Positions 24,181 to 37,267 of a DNA stretch of 64,000 bases are shown here, one piece after another. The notes under the pieces were generated by a model. That model was not told where the DNA came from. It was given only the letters and a program-made list of their open reading frames with translations, and did not search any database. Each line of letters starts with the position of its first letter. Position 1 is the stretch's first letter. The position numbers were made by a program, and so were the translations under genes. Source of the stretch: Strix aluco (lineage: Eukaryota; Chordata; Aves; Strigiformes; Strigidae); assembly GCF_031877795.1 (NCBI RefSeq), contig NC_133939.1:4073698-4137697 (forward strand), in the 5' to 3' direction.

Positions 24181-25207
24181 GTAAAGATCAGTGAGTTGTC
24201 CTCTTAGGAGCAAAAAAATTCACTTTAATGTCATAGATGCTGCAATTTCTCCTTCCCGGGTTTTCCCTTTAATTGGGTTTTTCAGGACGGTTGCAAGTCC
24301 CAATAGACGTGCTGGCCACAGGACAACACAAGCACAGATCAGGCATGCTACTTGTGCTCCACGTTTGTCCTTTTTTCCAGTCTTTCCAGGTGGAAGGATC
24401 TCTTTGTTCCCTTTGAAAGCAGAGGATTAAAAAAAGCAAATGTAAAAGAGAAAAACAAAAACTCCTTTGTCTGAAGATGGATGACTTCTTTTTATCTGTT
24501 TCTAATCTGGCTTCAACTTTCATTTCTTTAGGACAAAAAAAAATCTGAAGATTAAATTTTATGCCAAAGCAAGCTATAATAAGTGACAGAAACATTCCAT
24601 CTCGGGGTCTCCGCTGGCTCTGTGAAGTCAGAGCATTCACGGTGAAGAAAGCAAAATATAGACAGACAAACACTTCCAACGGAGATTTAAAATAAAAACC
24701 CTTCTCATGTTCTGAATGAAAAAGCTACAGAAAAACATGTCTCTCCTCCAAGGAAATTTCATTATCTGGAAGCAAAATGCAATTTATCTTTGGAAGCTTT
24801 AAAAAAAGCGGGGAGGGGAACCTGGCACGAGAGTTTCACTTTATCACAGCATTTGGCTTGTTGCAGTCCAAGCTGTGTTCCTACTTCTGTAAGCAAACAA
24901 GAGGTGTGAAGTTTTTAAGGTGCAAGTCTATCCAAAGAAGCAGGGAGGAGGAAGAATGGTCCAGCCCACCCCAAATCTGCTGCTTCAGTGTCCCATTCAG
25001 ATATTTTTCTACTGAAATCACCCATTAGACTGCAAAAAGCTGGCTGCAGTAGCTGGCTTGGATCAGGTTTCCGTCTCATGCACAGGAAAGTTCCCATTTT
25101 TTCCTCCTACATCGTGATGAATTTCCAATTGTCACCTTGATCAATGGTCCCATGAACACTATCATAAGGGTAATATGATTTTTTTTCCCCTTTCCTATCA
25201 CTTACAG

Positions 25208-25344
25208 GGTAATTACATGGATGATTGCATTCAAGGGCAAGAGCCTGTGTCCTGCACCCTTGCAGCAAGCACAACACACAAGCACACGCAGAGCACCTGG
25301 AGCTGCTGGCTTCACCAGGGCAAAATAACACGAGTTTTCCCCAG
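25208..25344 (+). CDS. Weak candidate exon, 137 nt
   Basis: A very strong acceptor (long T/C tract ending CTATCACTTACAG) leads into a frame open in phase 0 beginning GNYMDDCIQGQEPVSC. It ends at a good donor, CCCCAG|GTAAAGG, in phase 2. It can follow exon C (phase 0), but the phase-2 exit does not fit any later candidate I found. It may be an alternative exon, part of a non-coding transcript, or chance. Confidence 0.2.
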
Positions 25345-27529
25345 GTAAAGGGAACATTCAAGGAATATTCAAACGTACAAACCCACGTGCTAGACACATA
25401 CACAGGCAAGTGAATGTCACTGCAGGCACTGTAGCCTGCCTGCTGAATTTATCATCGATCTCACAGATGGATGGGTGTGAAGGCCAGAAGGACCTGCTGC
25501 ACCCCCCTAACCAGACTGCACAGACACTAAACCTCACCGAGTGACTTTTGCCTTGATCATTTGACCATTTGCAAGAGAAACGTGCACCTCGACAAAGCCT
25601 TTACAAAGCTACCTCTTTGTATATCCCAGGTACGCATTTGAACTGCCCCAGCAGCGCCCATGAGCTCCTCCAGATGGGAAGCAAGGGCCCCACGGGGTTG
25701 CTGCCCCTCCCTCAGCCCTGCCTGGGGCACCCGCTGCCAAGGCCACGGTGTGCTGCGCCCTGGCTCCTGTTGCACACACCCTCCCGCTTGGGCAGCCAGG
25801 GTCTACACCATCATAAACCTGTCCGTGACCTGCACATCCCTAGCTCTGCTTCACGCCGGCAACAAGGAGGGGTGAAAGACCTCGTCTTGTTACTCTGACA
25901 GGCAGGAGAGAACACTTATCTTCAAAGGATGCAATAACTGCACAGTTGGCAACTCCCATCCCTCCACACCGCAGCTCACCATGCCCAGGCACTTTACACA
26001 GCCACGTTTGAGTGTGATTCTTAAGGCAAGTAGCTGGAAGAGGAATGAAGTGAGTCTTTGTCAGGCGTGATTGGCAAGAGACATCAAGAACCCTGCAAGA
26101 GGGGATTTGAGGAAGTTTTGCATTTCAAACAGGGCAGGCAGGCAGAGGTTTACCCAGAGTAAAGAGGGAAGGAGCAAGGCTGCCGTTTCATCATTTAACA
26201 TCTGGCAGCTGCAAAGCTCAGAGATAATTCTGCCTCCGTCCTCCAGAGAGTTTGGATCTGGGAGGGATGCCAGAGACACGGCAACCGGGAGGGGATGAAA
26301 TTCCTTCACAGAATCCAAAACAGGCAGTCAAACGTCATGATATTCTTCCTCCCTTTAAATAAAGTGACTCTTCGATGCTGAGTGAGCCTGTGGAAATTTT
26401 TTTCGTCTAAGTGGAAGTGGGAGGAGAGCAGAGAGGAAGATACAGGTGGGGGAAGGGGAAACACAGACAACAGCTTTTTTTGACTAAAACCACAGCTTTT
26501 TGATCAAAACCTGCAAAGGTTTTTGGTCAAAGTCTGTAAAGAAAGCTTTTAACAGTTACCTATTTTTCCATTTTAAAAAAGCCAACAAGGAAACCAAATT
26601 GTTTCCATTTACAAATACCAGGGTTTGGTTACAGAAAGCCAATAGCAAAATCTGGTTTTGGATAAAAAGAAAACTAAGCCTGCTCTCATCTTTCAGCCAA
26701 AACTTGAAACTTATTCAGGGGTAATTCTGAAAATTAATCAGCACATGCTGTAACAGCTTATTTAAGACCATCATTTGAGACCAGATTGTTTCATTGTGGG
26801 CAAAAGGATGATCTCCACCTGCGTAGCATCCCATGCCCCCTGCCTCTTTGCACTCAAGCCCAGCCTGGGAAGGTGACAGCCTTCTCCAGGAAGGGGTAGT
26901 AGAGCAACGAGGCAGTTTTTTTCAATTAGAGGAAATTGTCCTAATGAGGTCTGGACATATACGCTGCCTCTCTGCAGGCATTTCTCCCATATATGACACC
27001 AGGTTCATCCCAGACCCCTTTCCAGGTTGCACAACCCTGGCTCAAGGGCACGAGCCCTGGGAAGAGGCAGCTCAGCAGCACCATCCCACAGAGAGAGGCA
27101 TTTGTGGTGGTTCTCAAGAAAAGCTCTGCCCCTGAGCACAGGTTCCTGGGAAGGTCTGTCCCCACTGCTACAGCCTCAGCATACCCTGAGATCCCCGTGC
27201 CTGCGCAGCAGCTGCCAGATCCAGCCATGGGTGGGCCTGTGCGGAGACCCCTCAGACTGGAGAAGGGGCTCCTTGCTGGCACAAATTAGATGAGACCCCT
27301 TGGGGAGCACCCAAGCGAGGAGAGCTGCTCAGGGCTTCATCCAGGCCCGCTGTCTCCTCACCCCAGTTATTCATCAATGAGCAGCGGTGTTAGGCTGAGT
27401 CCAGACACCTCGTTTTGCTACTGCCCATACTGAACCCCGAGTCCCCTCTGGCCATGCACATGACCGAGGTTTTCTCCCACCAACCTCTGGAGGTCAGCAA
27501 CTGGCAGCGCTGGGGCTCTGCATTAGCAG

Positions 27530-27555
27530 AAAAACAAAACAAAACAAAACAAAAC
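27530..27555 (+). repeat. (AAAAC)n microsatellite
   Basis: Five perfect AAAAC units. Simple repeat, possibly variable in length. Confidence 0.9.
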
Positions 27556-28213
27556 ATGACCCAGGAAAGCAATGCGATGCGAGGGAGGACCCAGTGGTCT
27601 GGGAACAAGATGCTTCCTCCATTCCATAGGTGACCCCAAATACTTGCTTGCACAATCCTGCTTGCACTGCTCTCCTCTGTAAGCACACAGGAGCGCGGGA
27701 CCTTCCTCATTAATAGGAAATGATTAATTTCCAAAGCCTGCTTTGCCCATTTAAAAGCTACGGGTCTTGTGCCAATTTGTCCACAAGCAAGCCCGATTTC
27801 TGGGAACAGGAATGAATCCGCAATTCACTTTGCCAAATTCCAATGTCATTTTCTTGTTTCGTATCTGAAGGACACTACAGCAAACCCTTTACAACTAAAT
27901 CATTACTGAATTTACAGAGGTTAGGAGTAGCTGGTAATGTAAAAAAAACTCCTGGTAAATTTATTGCATAGAATCTGACATTGTCCTGCATAAATCTCAG
28001 TGTTCCTGGTAAATACAAAGATTTCCAGTAAATGAAAGACACCAACAAGAGCAAGTGAACTGGAGGGTTACCTGGTATGGAGGGGAAGCAGAGCAGAGAC
28101 TGCACCCAGACTCATTAGAAACCCCCAGCGAAACCCACTGTGCAGAGCAGGAAAAGGAAACATCTCCCTCACCTGCTCCAGAAAGGTAAATACTGAAGGA
28201 GGAAAGTGGGAGA

Positions 28214-28738
28214 AATCACAAAATGGTTTGGGTTGGAAAGGACCTTAAAGATCATCTATTCCCAACCCCCCTGTCATGGACAGGGACACCTTCCACTAGC
28301 CCAGGTTGCCCAAAGCCCCATCCAACCTGGCCTTGAACCCTTCCAGGGAGGGGGCAGCCACAGCTTCTCTGGGCAACCTGTGCCAGGGCCTCACCACCCT
28401 CACAGGGAAGAATTTCTTCCTTGTATCTAATCTAAATCTACCCTCTGTCAGTTTAGAACCGTTAGCCCTTGTCCTATCCCTGATATATCCCTGATCAAGA
28501 GGTCCCCCCCCATCTATCCTGTAGCCCCTTTCAGTACTGGGAGGCTGCTATAAGGTCTTCCCAGAGCCTTCTCTTCTCCAGCTGAACACCCCCAACTCTC
28601 TCAGCCTGTCCTCAAAGGGGAGGTGCTCCAGCCCCCTGAGCGTCCTCCTGGCCTCCTCTGGACCCGCCCGAGCAGGTCCGTGTCCTTCTGATGTTGGTGC
28701 CCCCAGAGCTGGACACAGCACTGCGGGGGGGGTGTCAC
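28214..28738 (-). mobile_element. CR1 LINE fragment, 3' part, minus-strand sense
   Basis: The plus strand begins with the reverse complement of a CR1 3' end (GGTTTGGGTTGGAAAGGACC, then TTAAAGATCATCTA). It continues for about 525 bp through the typical text of the last part of ORF2 (GGTTGCCCAAAGCCCC, CTTCTCTTCTCCAGCTGAAC, and so on). The element is 5'-truncated and carries no intact reverse transcriptase, so it cannot move by itself. It is more diverged and of a different subfamily from the copies at 41.9 and 46.5 kb. CR1 is the dominant retroelement of birds. Confidence 0.93.
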
Positions 28739-28744
28739 TCTCTC

Positions 28745-31700
28745 CTCCCGATTTCCTCAGTCACAGAGGGCAAGGCAGCAGCTGTCCCAGGACAAGGCTG
28801 ACATCTCCTCCCAGGGACACATTTCATCAGGCATCAGCAGGAAAGCCACCGGCCATCATCCCTCAGAGCCACAGCTCTGCTGTGTGCCAAAAGCTAAATA
28901 TTAACTGAAAAGGAAGACTCCTCTCCCCAGATGGGGCTGTGGCAGGACATGAGGGCTCCTAGCTGGGCTACAACCCACTCTCTGCTAGCTGAAAACAAGT
29001 TTTTGTGCCCACTGGGAAAGAGTTCTCACTGCTGGTTTTCATCCAGCTCTCTAGGAAAGCAAAAGTCTTACTTTTGGGTAAGGATCATTAATCTCATTAT
29101 TTTTAGATGACATTTCTAGGTGTGTTCTCAAAGCTCCAGGCTCGTGGCAGAAGCACAAACAAGAGGACGGGTCTATCATGCACTGATAAGAGATCACTCC
29201 CAAAAATTAGTAGAAGTGGATGAAAGGCAAAAAGTCTGGGACTGGGGAGACTGAAGAGGAGAAATGGAGGACATCTGGCAGAGGACAGCCAACTGCTCCC
29301 TCCTCTCCCCATCAAGGGAGGACTATGACACCCTAAAAGCTTGCTGACAGTCAGCATGGGCTATGGGATATTGGGTCCAGCATACCCTTGACAAGCAAGT
29401 TCCTCTTTGTGAGCAAGTGCCTGCACTTACCTTCCGTGTCCAAAACGGTCCCATAGCCCAGCCTCCTGGACAGCTCAGTCACATAACTCAGCCTCAGGGT
29501 GATAAGACACGGATGCTTAGGTCAAGCCACCTCTCTGGTGGAAGGAAGAAACAGCCCTTAGTTTGCCCGAGGGGAAAATAAGCACTTCACCCCCCCACAG
29601 CCTCTGCCATGGTGCTGGGAGTTAATGCCGGCCAGCAGCAGACCTGCCCTGCCCACCCCCAGCACAGGCCCTCTCCGAAGCACCTGATGCAGAACCTGTC
29701 ACAGCAGCAGCGCACCAGCCCTGGCCCTGCTGGCACCATCTTTGCTGGGAAGCAACAAGGAAAACCTAATGCAGTACCCAAGGCGGGAGGGCAGGCACGA
29801 GGGGGTTCCTCATGACCCCACCACTGCAAGGGGTGTGAGCAGAGCCATTAAGGCAAAGGCTCCTGCTGTCCCTTTCAGGCATTTTCCATGCAGTGACAGC
29901 CCTGTGTTACACAACAGCACAATGTTATCAGACTCCCAGATTTCCCAAACCAAGGGCAGCTTCCTCAAACACTCACCCACTGCGAGCGCTTTGCTCCTGC
30001 ACACAGTCCCCACCACATCTACTAGAGCTGTTTGCAACACCAAGCACCCCAGCAGCTAGCCAAAGCCTCCTGCCCTGCACCTGGGTCCTTACTCATCCCA
30101 TGACCACATCCCATTTGGGACTCATTTCTTCCTAACAGGGCTCCTCTGCAGCTGGACTGGATGGCCAGCTGGGGTGCAGCCCACAAGCAGTGGGCAAAGC
30201 CTCCCCGTATCAACCCAGCTCACCAGGGGACAGCTCTCAGAGACCGCCAGCTGCGGAGGAGCTCCTGGGCTGTCCAAGCTGAGGAAGATGCTTCAAAAGC
30301 AGCAGGCAGGGAGATTGCGCTGGGTTGGTAGATCGTGACATGCTCCCAACCCAAACTGCTCCACACTGTGAACGTGGCCAGGCAGCCCCAGGGCTGCTGC
30401 CAGCACCTTCGCTGCTCCCATCCATCAGCATCTCCTTCAAACCCAGCAACTTGCACTCACCCATAGTATTGCTCCCACTTTCTCTCTGGGAGCTTCAAGC
30501 ATCTCCTGGCGACATCGCACTACGCCCCCTTCTTCTCCCTGCCCTTTCATTTCTCTCATCAAAGTTTCTTTTCATCTCCCGCCTCCTTGCTTCGGGGGGT
30601 TATTGTTCACATTTCAGCAGCCCACAGAGCCACGCCGCTGTGCTGGGAAGCGCTCTGCACCCAGCGTGGAGGTGGGGAGGGGGCGCTGACATGGTGCCCT
30701 CCCAGGGGGAGCAAACATCAGCACCGGAGCAGCTCAAAGCCCCCCTGAACCTCATGAGCTCCCCACAAAACCCACAAACACAGTTACAACACAGTTACGT
30801 GGGATGAGGTGTGTGTCCACATCTACCAGACGAGCGCATACATAGAAAAAGGAAGACATAAAGTATGCTTTAGCACAGGCTCAGGACACGGCCTTTAATC
30901 TGTAGGAGTCTACACACCCAAAAACATGCTCAGGTCATGCCAGCACAATGAAGACCAGTAATCTTAAACGCTAAAGGAAGAAACAGGGATGAAGATCCCC
31001 CCAGCTGGACGGGCAGACACAGCCAGAGGCACAAAGGTTATCTCCAGATTACAGGTGCGATGCTCCCAGTGTCAGGGTGCGGAGACGGTACAACACGAGA
31101 GCAAGACCCAGGAGAGGGAGAAGAGATAACAGCTTGAGCAAAGCGACGCTTTTCAGGCTCTTTGGCAACAGCTAAATCATCCCTTCATTGCAGATTAGCT
31201 GATTTTTGTGTCTGTTTGGTTTTTTCCAAAGGTCAGAACAGCTGTGCAGGTTTGTGTGTGTGTGCCTGGGTGTTTGAAGCAAAATACTGACCCCTTTTGA
31301 GGTTTTTCAGTGTTACGTTTAGTTCATTCCCTTCATCGCTCTAAATAATTTGGAAAAATTTTTAGAATCACTCACACTCAAAACCAAACTATTTGCTGAA
31401 ACTTTTTCTTTTTTTAACCATTTCATTGTTCTTCGTGTGCAAGGGCATCACCAGAAGCCCCCCAACCAGCCTTCCTCAGTCCTCAGCTGCCTGCCTCCAC
31501 CTTCTCAAGGGGAGACGAGGCTTTCAGCACATGCGGTGTTTTCTGCAGAGCTAAGTATGCGGAGTCCTGACCCAAAGCCACCAGCAAAGCCTTGCTGTGC
31601 CGTCCCAAGGGCAGTCCTCACCACAGACAAACCACAACTGGAAAAAAAAAGATGAAGAATGTGAGATGTGCTGGCTTGGAAGCACAAGAGGGGAGATGCT

Positions 31701-33800
31701 GTGCAGAGACATTTCTCTTTTCATCTAGAAGTGTGCCCTGCACTCAGCTCATAGCGTGCCTACTTGCAGAGCATGCCCAGGCCCCACTGGCAGTGTAAAA
31801 CACAGGCTTTGCCCCACTTCTGCTGCTCCAGCCCACATGACTGGCAGCCGCAGGCTGCAGCATGCAGGCTAGACTGAACTGGGGGTGCTGGGACAAAAAT
31901 ACATGTTTTTTCCCCATTTGCACTGAATGTTGACATTTTGCCAGAATCCAAACCCCCACAGTTGGTTGTAAATCATCCATCAATCACTATTTTTATAGAA
32001 AAACCCCTTTGCTGCCTCTCGCCACCAGCAAGCCAGGCCAACGCATGCCAGAACATGGGGGCAGGCACGATGCTGCTGCCTCAGAGCCAGGCAGCATGTC
32101 GGGGCTGACGCACGCCAGCCCTAACTGTACCTACAATTTTACAAACTTCATAAATGTATGTGTAAAATAATCTACTTATTTCTTTAAAAAAAAAAAATCA
32201 ACAAGTTGAGAACCGCAGTACAACAGACAACCTTAGCTGTGAGCTGTTGATTTTTATATGATATATTATATGCGAATATGCCGATGCAATGAGTGGAACG
32301 TACCAATTTGGGTAATTGGTGAGGGCCTGAGAGCATGTATGCACTGCTGATCTGGTTGCCTTAAAATGTATGTATATTTACAGTGCCAGCTTGTTTGCAT
32401 TTCTGATGATCTGAAACACTGAGAAGGTAATCAGCTCCTCTAGTGCATGCAATCAGCTCTGCAGCGTTCGCCTCTCTGTTGTGGGTGAAGCTGCTAAGAC
32501 TGTAATTTTAAAGCTGACAAACGCCATTAAACTGTTAAATGGAGCAGGGGAAGGCTGCTGCCGAGACCAAGCACTGTAGCGATGCTCCCTTCAGCCGGGA
32601 GGACACCCGGGTGCTGCAGGGAGATGAAGGTGGTGAGAAGCAACACAGGGCCCCAGGGCTGACCAACAGTCATGATGGGACCGCACTAATACTTTGAGGC
32701 TGGTATGGATTTAAGCCTGAGCATTGGCTCAACTCTTCTGGCTGGATGTTAGCATTCCCGTCCCCCCACCTAAAATCCACTTGAGTAATCAACTGTAAAG
32801 CTAATGACTCGGGCCCCAAATCAGCAAAGTACTTGAGCACATGCTGAAGTCCCATTGAAAGAAATTAGACCTAAGCACACACTTTGCTCTGAGGGGAGGG
32901 GGCTTTATGTAAAAAGTAGCAAGAAGGCGGTTCAAAATAGGTGCAATATTCTATGGAAGCAAACCATACCTGCTCGAGTGACCTCCAAGCACCCTGCTCA
33001 GCGTTCGCTGGGACCTGTCTGAAGCACAGGGAACATAAAGCCTTAGACCTGGCTTTATTTTGTTGGCAGCCAAACCTGAATAAGCTTCAGAGGATAGCCC
33101 CAGGACTCCCAGGCTGCTCCCAGGTCCTGCACGCCCCACAGCCATGCTTCGAGAGCACTGCCTGGGGGTGCCTCCTCCTCACCAGCAGCACTCTCCTGGC
33201 TTTTCTGAGGACGAGTGCCCAAGCAGGACGGAGTCTGTACATTCCCCCAGCCGCACCATGGCCACACTCCCCCTCCGATCTTCCCCCTTGCGCCTGCTCG
33301 CCAGCGGGTTCACAGAAACTCAGCACTTCAGCCCCTCCCAGCCACCTCCCAGTCACACTCCAGAGTGGTGGGAAGAGCAAAGATCAAGTTTCCCTGTCCA
33401 CCAGAGAACAGGAATAGCTGTTCTCTGGTGGACAACACCTTGCTCTGGCAGGTTGTGCAGGTAACCACCCAGCGCAGTTGAAATCTAGCTATAACTTGCC
33501 TTAAATATGGGATTTTACAGCCCCACAAGGTGTTAATGCATATATATATTGATAACCAACCTGATCAAAGGAGACCTTTTCCCTGGAAGTTTTCCAGCAC
33601 CTGGATATCTTTTATTATGGTGAATTACTTAGGTCAAAGCCCTAACTTGTGTAAACTGGCACAGCTCTGCTGAAATCAATACCCCTACGCCAGCTCCTGT
33701 TATTTGATGAGGTGGCCCAGGATCTCTGTATTGGTTTTACTATCTTCTTCCATCATCTGCTCAGTTCCCATTTCAGGGCCTCTTGCTGAAGTTTGTTTTC
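28745..33800. other. Non-coding DNA, no gene supported
   Basis: No exon pair is convincing. Strong acceptor-like sequences at 30138 and 31229 lead into open frames but lack good donors. A short GT repeat lies near 31252. The interval 32130-32530 is unusual in texture and is listed separately. Confidence 0.5.
32130..32530. promoter_or_regulatory. AT-rich block, possible conserved non-coding element
   Basis: This is unique AT-rich DNA with TAAT-type cores, TTTGCAT (octamer-like, near 32395) and a run of unbroken AT words, with no coding frame. The texture resembles developmental enhancers. Inference only. Confidence 0.25.
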
Positions 33801-33810
33801 ATAAAGAAAT

Positions 33811-33974
33811 TCCCAGGGCACTGGTGGCGTCCCCATCCCTGGAGGGGTTTAAGAGTAGGGTCGACATAGCACTGAGGGAGCTGGTGTAGTTGGGAACTGT
33901 CAATGTTGGGTTGATGGTTGGACTAGATGATCTTCAAGGTCTTTTCCAACCTAGACGATTCTGTGATTCTGTGA
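33811..33974 (+). mobile_element. CR1 LINE 3' end, plus-strand sense
   Basis: About 165 bp of CR1 tail reads CCCATCCCTGGAGGGGTTTA, then GGTTGGACTAGATGATCTTC and TTTTCCAACCTAGACGATTC. It ends in the two-unit GATTCTGTG tail typical of CR1. It is heavily 5'-truncated and keeps only the last codons of ORF2 and the short 3' tail. Confidence 0.92.
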
Positions 33975-34464
33975 AATTCAACCAGGATGCACATATTCAG
34001 GCTAAAACAAAGAGTAAACAGGGCTCAGAGAGAGGAGAAAAGAGAGCAGATGTGCTGAAGCAGGCGGAGCTTTGCTGGAGCCTCTTGGCCCTGAGCCTCA
34101 GGCGCAGCCCTCTGCTAGCCACCGAGCAGCTCAGAGACACAGGATAACAGGGAGGCTTTTAGAAGCGATAAGGAGGACTGAGCTGCTTGCACAGGTTGAG
34201 CAGAGCTGATCCTGGCTGTATCAGGATGGGGCTGAGCGCATGTGTGAGGGCAGCTCCTGCACTGCAGCACAATGAGAGGACTTCTGCCCTGCACCATCGC
34301 TCTACCCTTTCCTCCACAGATTAAAAAGCAAAATGCAACCCCATCCATTCAGCTAAACCATCCATAATTGCTCTAAGCAAACTGAGAGGCTGAACATCTA
34401 GTTAACAATTTTTAAAAGATACTCAATTCTTTTATTTTTCAGCTCGTTTTCATTTTGTTTGCAG

Positions 34465-34522
34465 AGTCCTGGGGAGAGGGTGAATGCTGCAAGCGAAAGA
34501 GTGGACCAGAACAGCTTTACTT
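34465..34522 (+). CDS. Weak candidate exon, 58 nt
   Basis: A strong acceptor (CGTTTTCATTTTGTTTGCAG, with a second acceptor 24 nt upstream) and a good donor (TTTACTT|GTAAGAGAAG) bound 58 nt. The phase-0 frame reads SPGERVNAASERVDQNSFT and leaves in phase 1. It could join exon C at 24.0 kb (phase 0 exit) and the phase-1 candidate at 37.2 kb. The chain was assembled partly by choosing compatible pieces, so support is weak. Confidence 0.22.
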
Positions 34523-35566
34523 GTAAGAGAAGTTCAGCTGTGTTTGTCATCTCGGGGAGAGTTTGCTTTCTTTAGGTTTCCCAGGGCTTTGGAGATTACT
34601 CCTTGGTTTCCTGGAGATCCCCGGGTTTGACACTTCCCCTTAATCCCTTGTAAAGAGGTGTCCAGCCCAGGGACCGAGCATGTGGCCAGCCTGAGACATG
34701 GAGAACCAAGAGGCATTCACACTCTCCCACATGCACGCAGAATGGAAAGACATCTGCAAAAACCAGGAAAAACCTTTATTACAATGGCCTCCTGCAGAAA
34801 GTCAAAAGCAAAGTCAAAAGTCTTTTCAGAGGCAACTGCAGCCGGCAGGGTAAAAGAGAAGGCCACGCTCAGCCTCCGCAGTGGGACTGAACCAGTTTAC
34901 GTGCTAATCCCAGTGTGAGCAACCAGAGCTGGCACCAGCCAGAGCCAGTTGTCTGACTTCAGCATTTGGCAGGGAGGGACAGATGAACAAAAATATGTAG
35001 CGCAGGCGCTGGCTGCCCAAAGCCATGGGTTGCTCACTGTCAGCAAACGGAGCCAGACAGAAAAATAAATACAGAGAAGATCTTGAATTTGGAAAGCTAT
35101 TCCCGTGCCTCTGCAGGCTTCAGTAATACCTCTGCCTTGGCTTTTTAGTGTCTGCAGCATGTTTTATGTTGTGGCCAAGGGCAGGAAGAAAGCTCCCATC
35201 CCTCCCCGAGCTCACATGTGTCTGTGCAATGCCTCCAAGCTCAAGGATATTTCAGCATTTGTTATTTCTGGAAAAAAAAAAACATAATCTGGGGCCAGAG
35301 CAGAGGAGGAATGAGGGCAAAGAAGGCATTTTGGCAGGCGAGCACTGGAGGATGATGCCGTGAAGGGGTTATATTCTAGGGGACGGTAGTCCGATGCTCC
35401 CATGGGATGGCTGGTGCCATCCTCGCTGTCAGCCCAGTACCCAAGCGTCCATCCCCACGGATGCTTTTGGAAACGCCACCTGTACATGTGCAACATCATG
35501 ACGCTACATGCCACTGTGACAGGGCTGGCACTCAGCTGACAGTACAGAGGGCACCAAGGCAGCACT

Positions 35567-35597
35567 GGGAGGGAGGGAGGGAGGGAGGGAGGAAGGG
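35567..35597 (+). repeat. (GGGA)n microsatellite
   Basis: About seven units of GGGA/GGAG, purine-only on the plus strand. Simple repeat. Confidence 0.9.
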
Positions 35598-36368
35598 ATG
35601 CAAGGCAGAGTGCAGATCTAAATAAGGCCACAGAGGTAAGGGCAGGATCATTTTAAACAGTTAAAGTTTCATTTTAATGGATACCACAAGGGGGAAAACA
35701 TTTCTGATGGCAAAGGGCAAAGCATGTACTTTCTTTTTCCGGACAACAGCTTTTACAGCCAGCCTCCCTGAGGAAAGGAAGCACTTCTGCATCCATGTCC
35801 CCCTCCCTACCCCACAATTTTAGAGCCAGTTGGTTAATTTTAGCCAGGTCAGAGAGGGGGATGTCTCAGGGGACTTCTGCTCCTACACCTTCTAGGAAGT
35901 GGAGACAGTCAAGTTGTGGACAGTCCTGCTAATGAACCCTGTGGGGGAGATGCTGCTACCCCGGGACACAAAGTCCACTTGTGCCCTCTGGCTAGTAGCT
36001 GCTCAGCACTTGTCCTTTATACTCATATCTATTTCCAGTTCAAGGGAAAACCAAGGAGAAATGGCTAAATACTAATCCTCTCCTCTTCCCAGCGATGCAC
36101 CCAGCAAAGCCTCTCCCCCTTTCCTGCCCGAGGAGAGCCAGGCACTGGGGCAGCACTGAGCCCAGGTACCCTGCTCCCCCCGCCGTGGGCACAGCACGCT
36201 CTTCTCCTTGGTCAGTATTTCAGTCTGCAGATCAGATGTCTCAATTTCCAGCCAGCTTCCCTATAGCACACAGTTAGCCAGGCAGTATTTTCTCCCCAGT
36301 TCAACTTCCCCATTTTTCTGAGAAACATGGCACTACTACTTGCTCAAATACATATAATATCCTTTCAG

Positions 36369-36385
36369 AAAAAAAAAAAAAAAAA
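36369..36385 (+). repeat. Poly-A tract
   Basis: A run of 17 A without an adjoining retroelement body. Confidence 0.8.
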
Positions 36386-37213
36386 TACTTCCACTGGTGC
36401 AGCTAAATGGCCAAACCCCAGCCAAGCTCATTGAGCACACTTCTGATTTGTATTTCAAAGCTTGTCCAGCCTGAACAGCCCAGATCTCCAAGCACCTAGC
36501 AGGGGTGTACCCCACCTTCCCCCCCCAAAATCATTATCATTAGCATTTCTGAGACTGGATCAGACAGCTATCTGCTGGAAATAATCAAGACAGAAGCTGG
36601 TGGTGCCTTGGCATACCAGACGCCTCATCCAGCCCTAGTTTTATGAGTCTGTGCTTTGCATCAGGGTAAACTCACTGCCACTTAAGCAGATTGGCTCAAG
36701 GACAGCTAATTAAATAAAGCCAAGCAAATCAGTCATTGGAAATAACAGCTCTAGTGAGCCTCACATCTTTCTGTCCTTGTGAAGTGATTGTGATCCGGTC
36801 CATTTTCTCACATGTTCACTAGGGAAAACATAATGTATCATTTTCTGCACCACGACCTGACCCCAAACCTTTCCAAGCATTTGCTGGCAAACCATGGTGC
36901 TGGGTACATCTGCTCCAAAACCAGCAGGGAGAACTTTCCTCTTTCTAAAAGGGCCTAGTTCAGAGGACAGTTTTCTATCTCTTCCTGAAGCTGGTGGGAG
37001 TCTGATTTCATCCATGGACTCCAGCAACCCACATTATCAGATCAAGGAAGGTGCATGTACCCAAGGGAAGAGATTCCAGGTGAAACCTCTTGCAAATCAC
37101 TAAGCAGAATCACAGCAGGGATTGCTTCGCAGTTCAATTTTTCCTGGTCTGTTCTGAATCTCATTTGGATTTGGGGCTAGAGGGCTCACAGCTTGGTCTA
37201 GCTCCTGCTGCAG

Positions 37214-37267
37214 TCCCACTGGCTCTCTCCCATGGCATGGGGGAATTAATAATTAAACGTGGGCCAG
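37214..37267 (+). CDS. Weak candidate exon, 54 nt, symmetric phase 1
   Basis: A moderate acceptor (TAGCTCCTGCTGCAG) and a good donor (GGCCAG|GTGAGGAG) enclose 54 nt. The phase-1 frame reads PLALSHGMGELIIKRGP and exits in phase 1. Length and phase match the 48.8 kb and 58-63 kb exons. Unlike the 58-63 kb exons it does not begin with G, so no glycine forms at its 5' junction. It may be an upstream exon of the same gene, or chance. Confidence 0.22.

Larger units (their letters stand above)
24200..28200. other. Non-coding DNA apart from one weak exon candidate
   Basis: Apart from the candidate at 25208-25344, I see no splice-bounded open frame, no interspersed repeat and no RNA gene. There is a pentanucleotide microsatellite at about 27530. 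It is probably intron or intergenic DNA. Confidence 0.5.
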
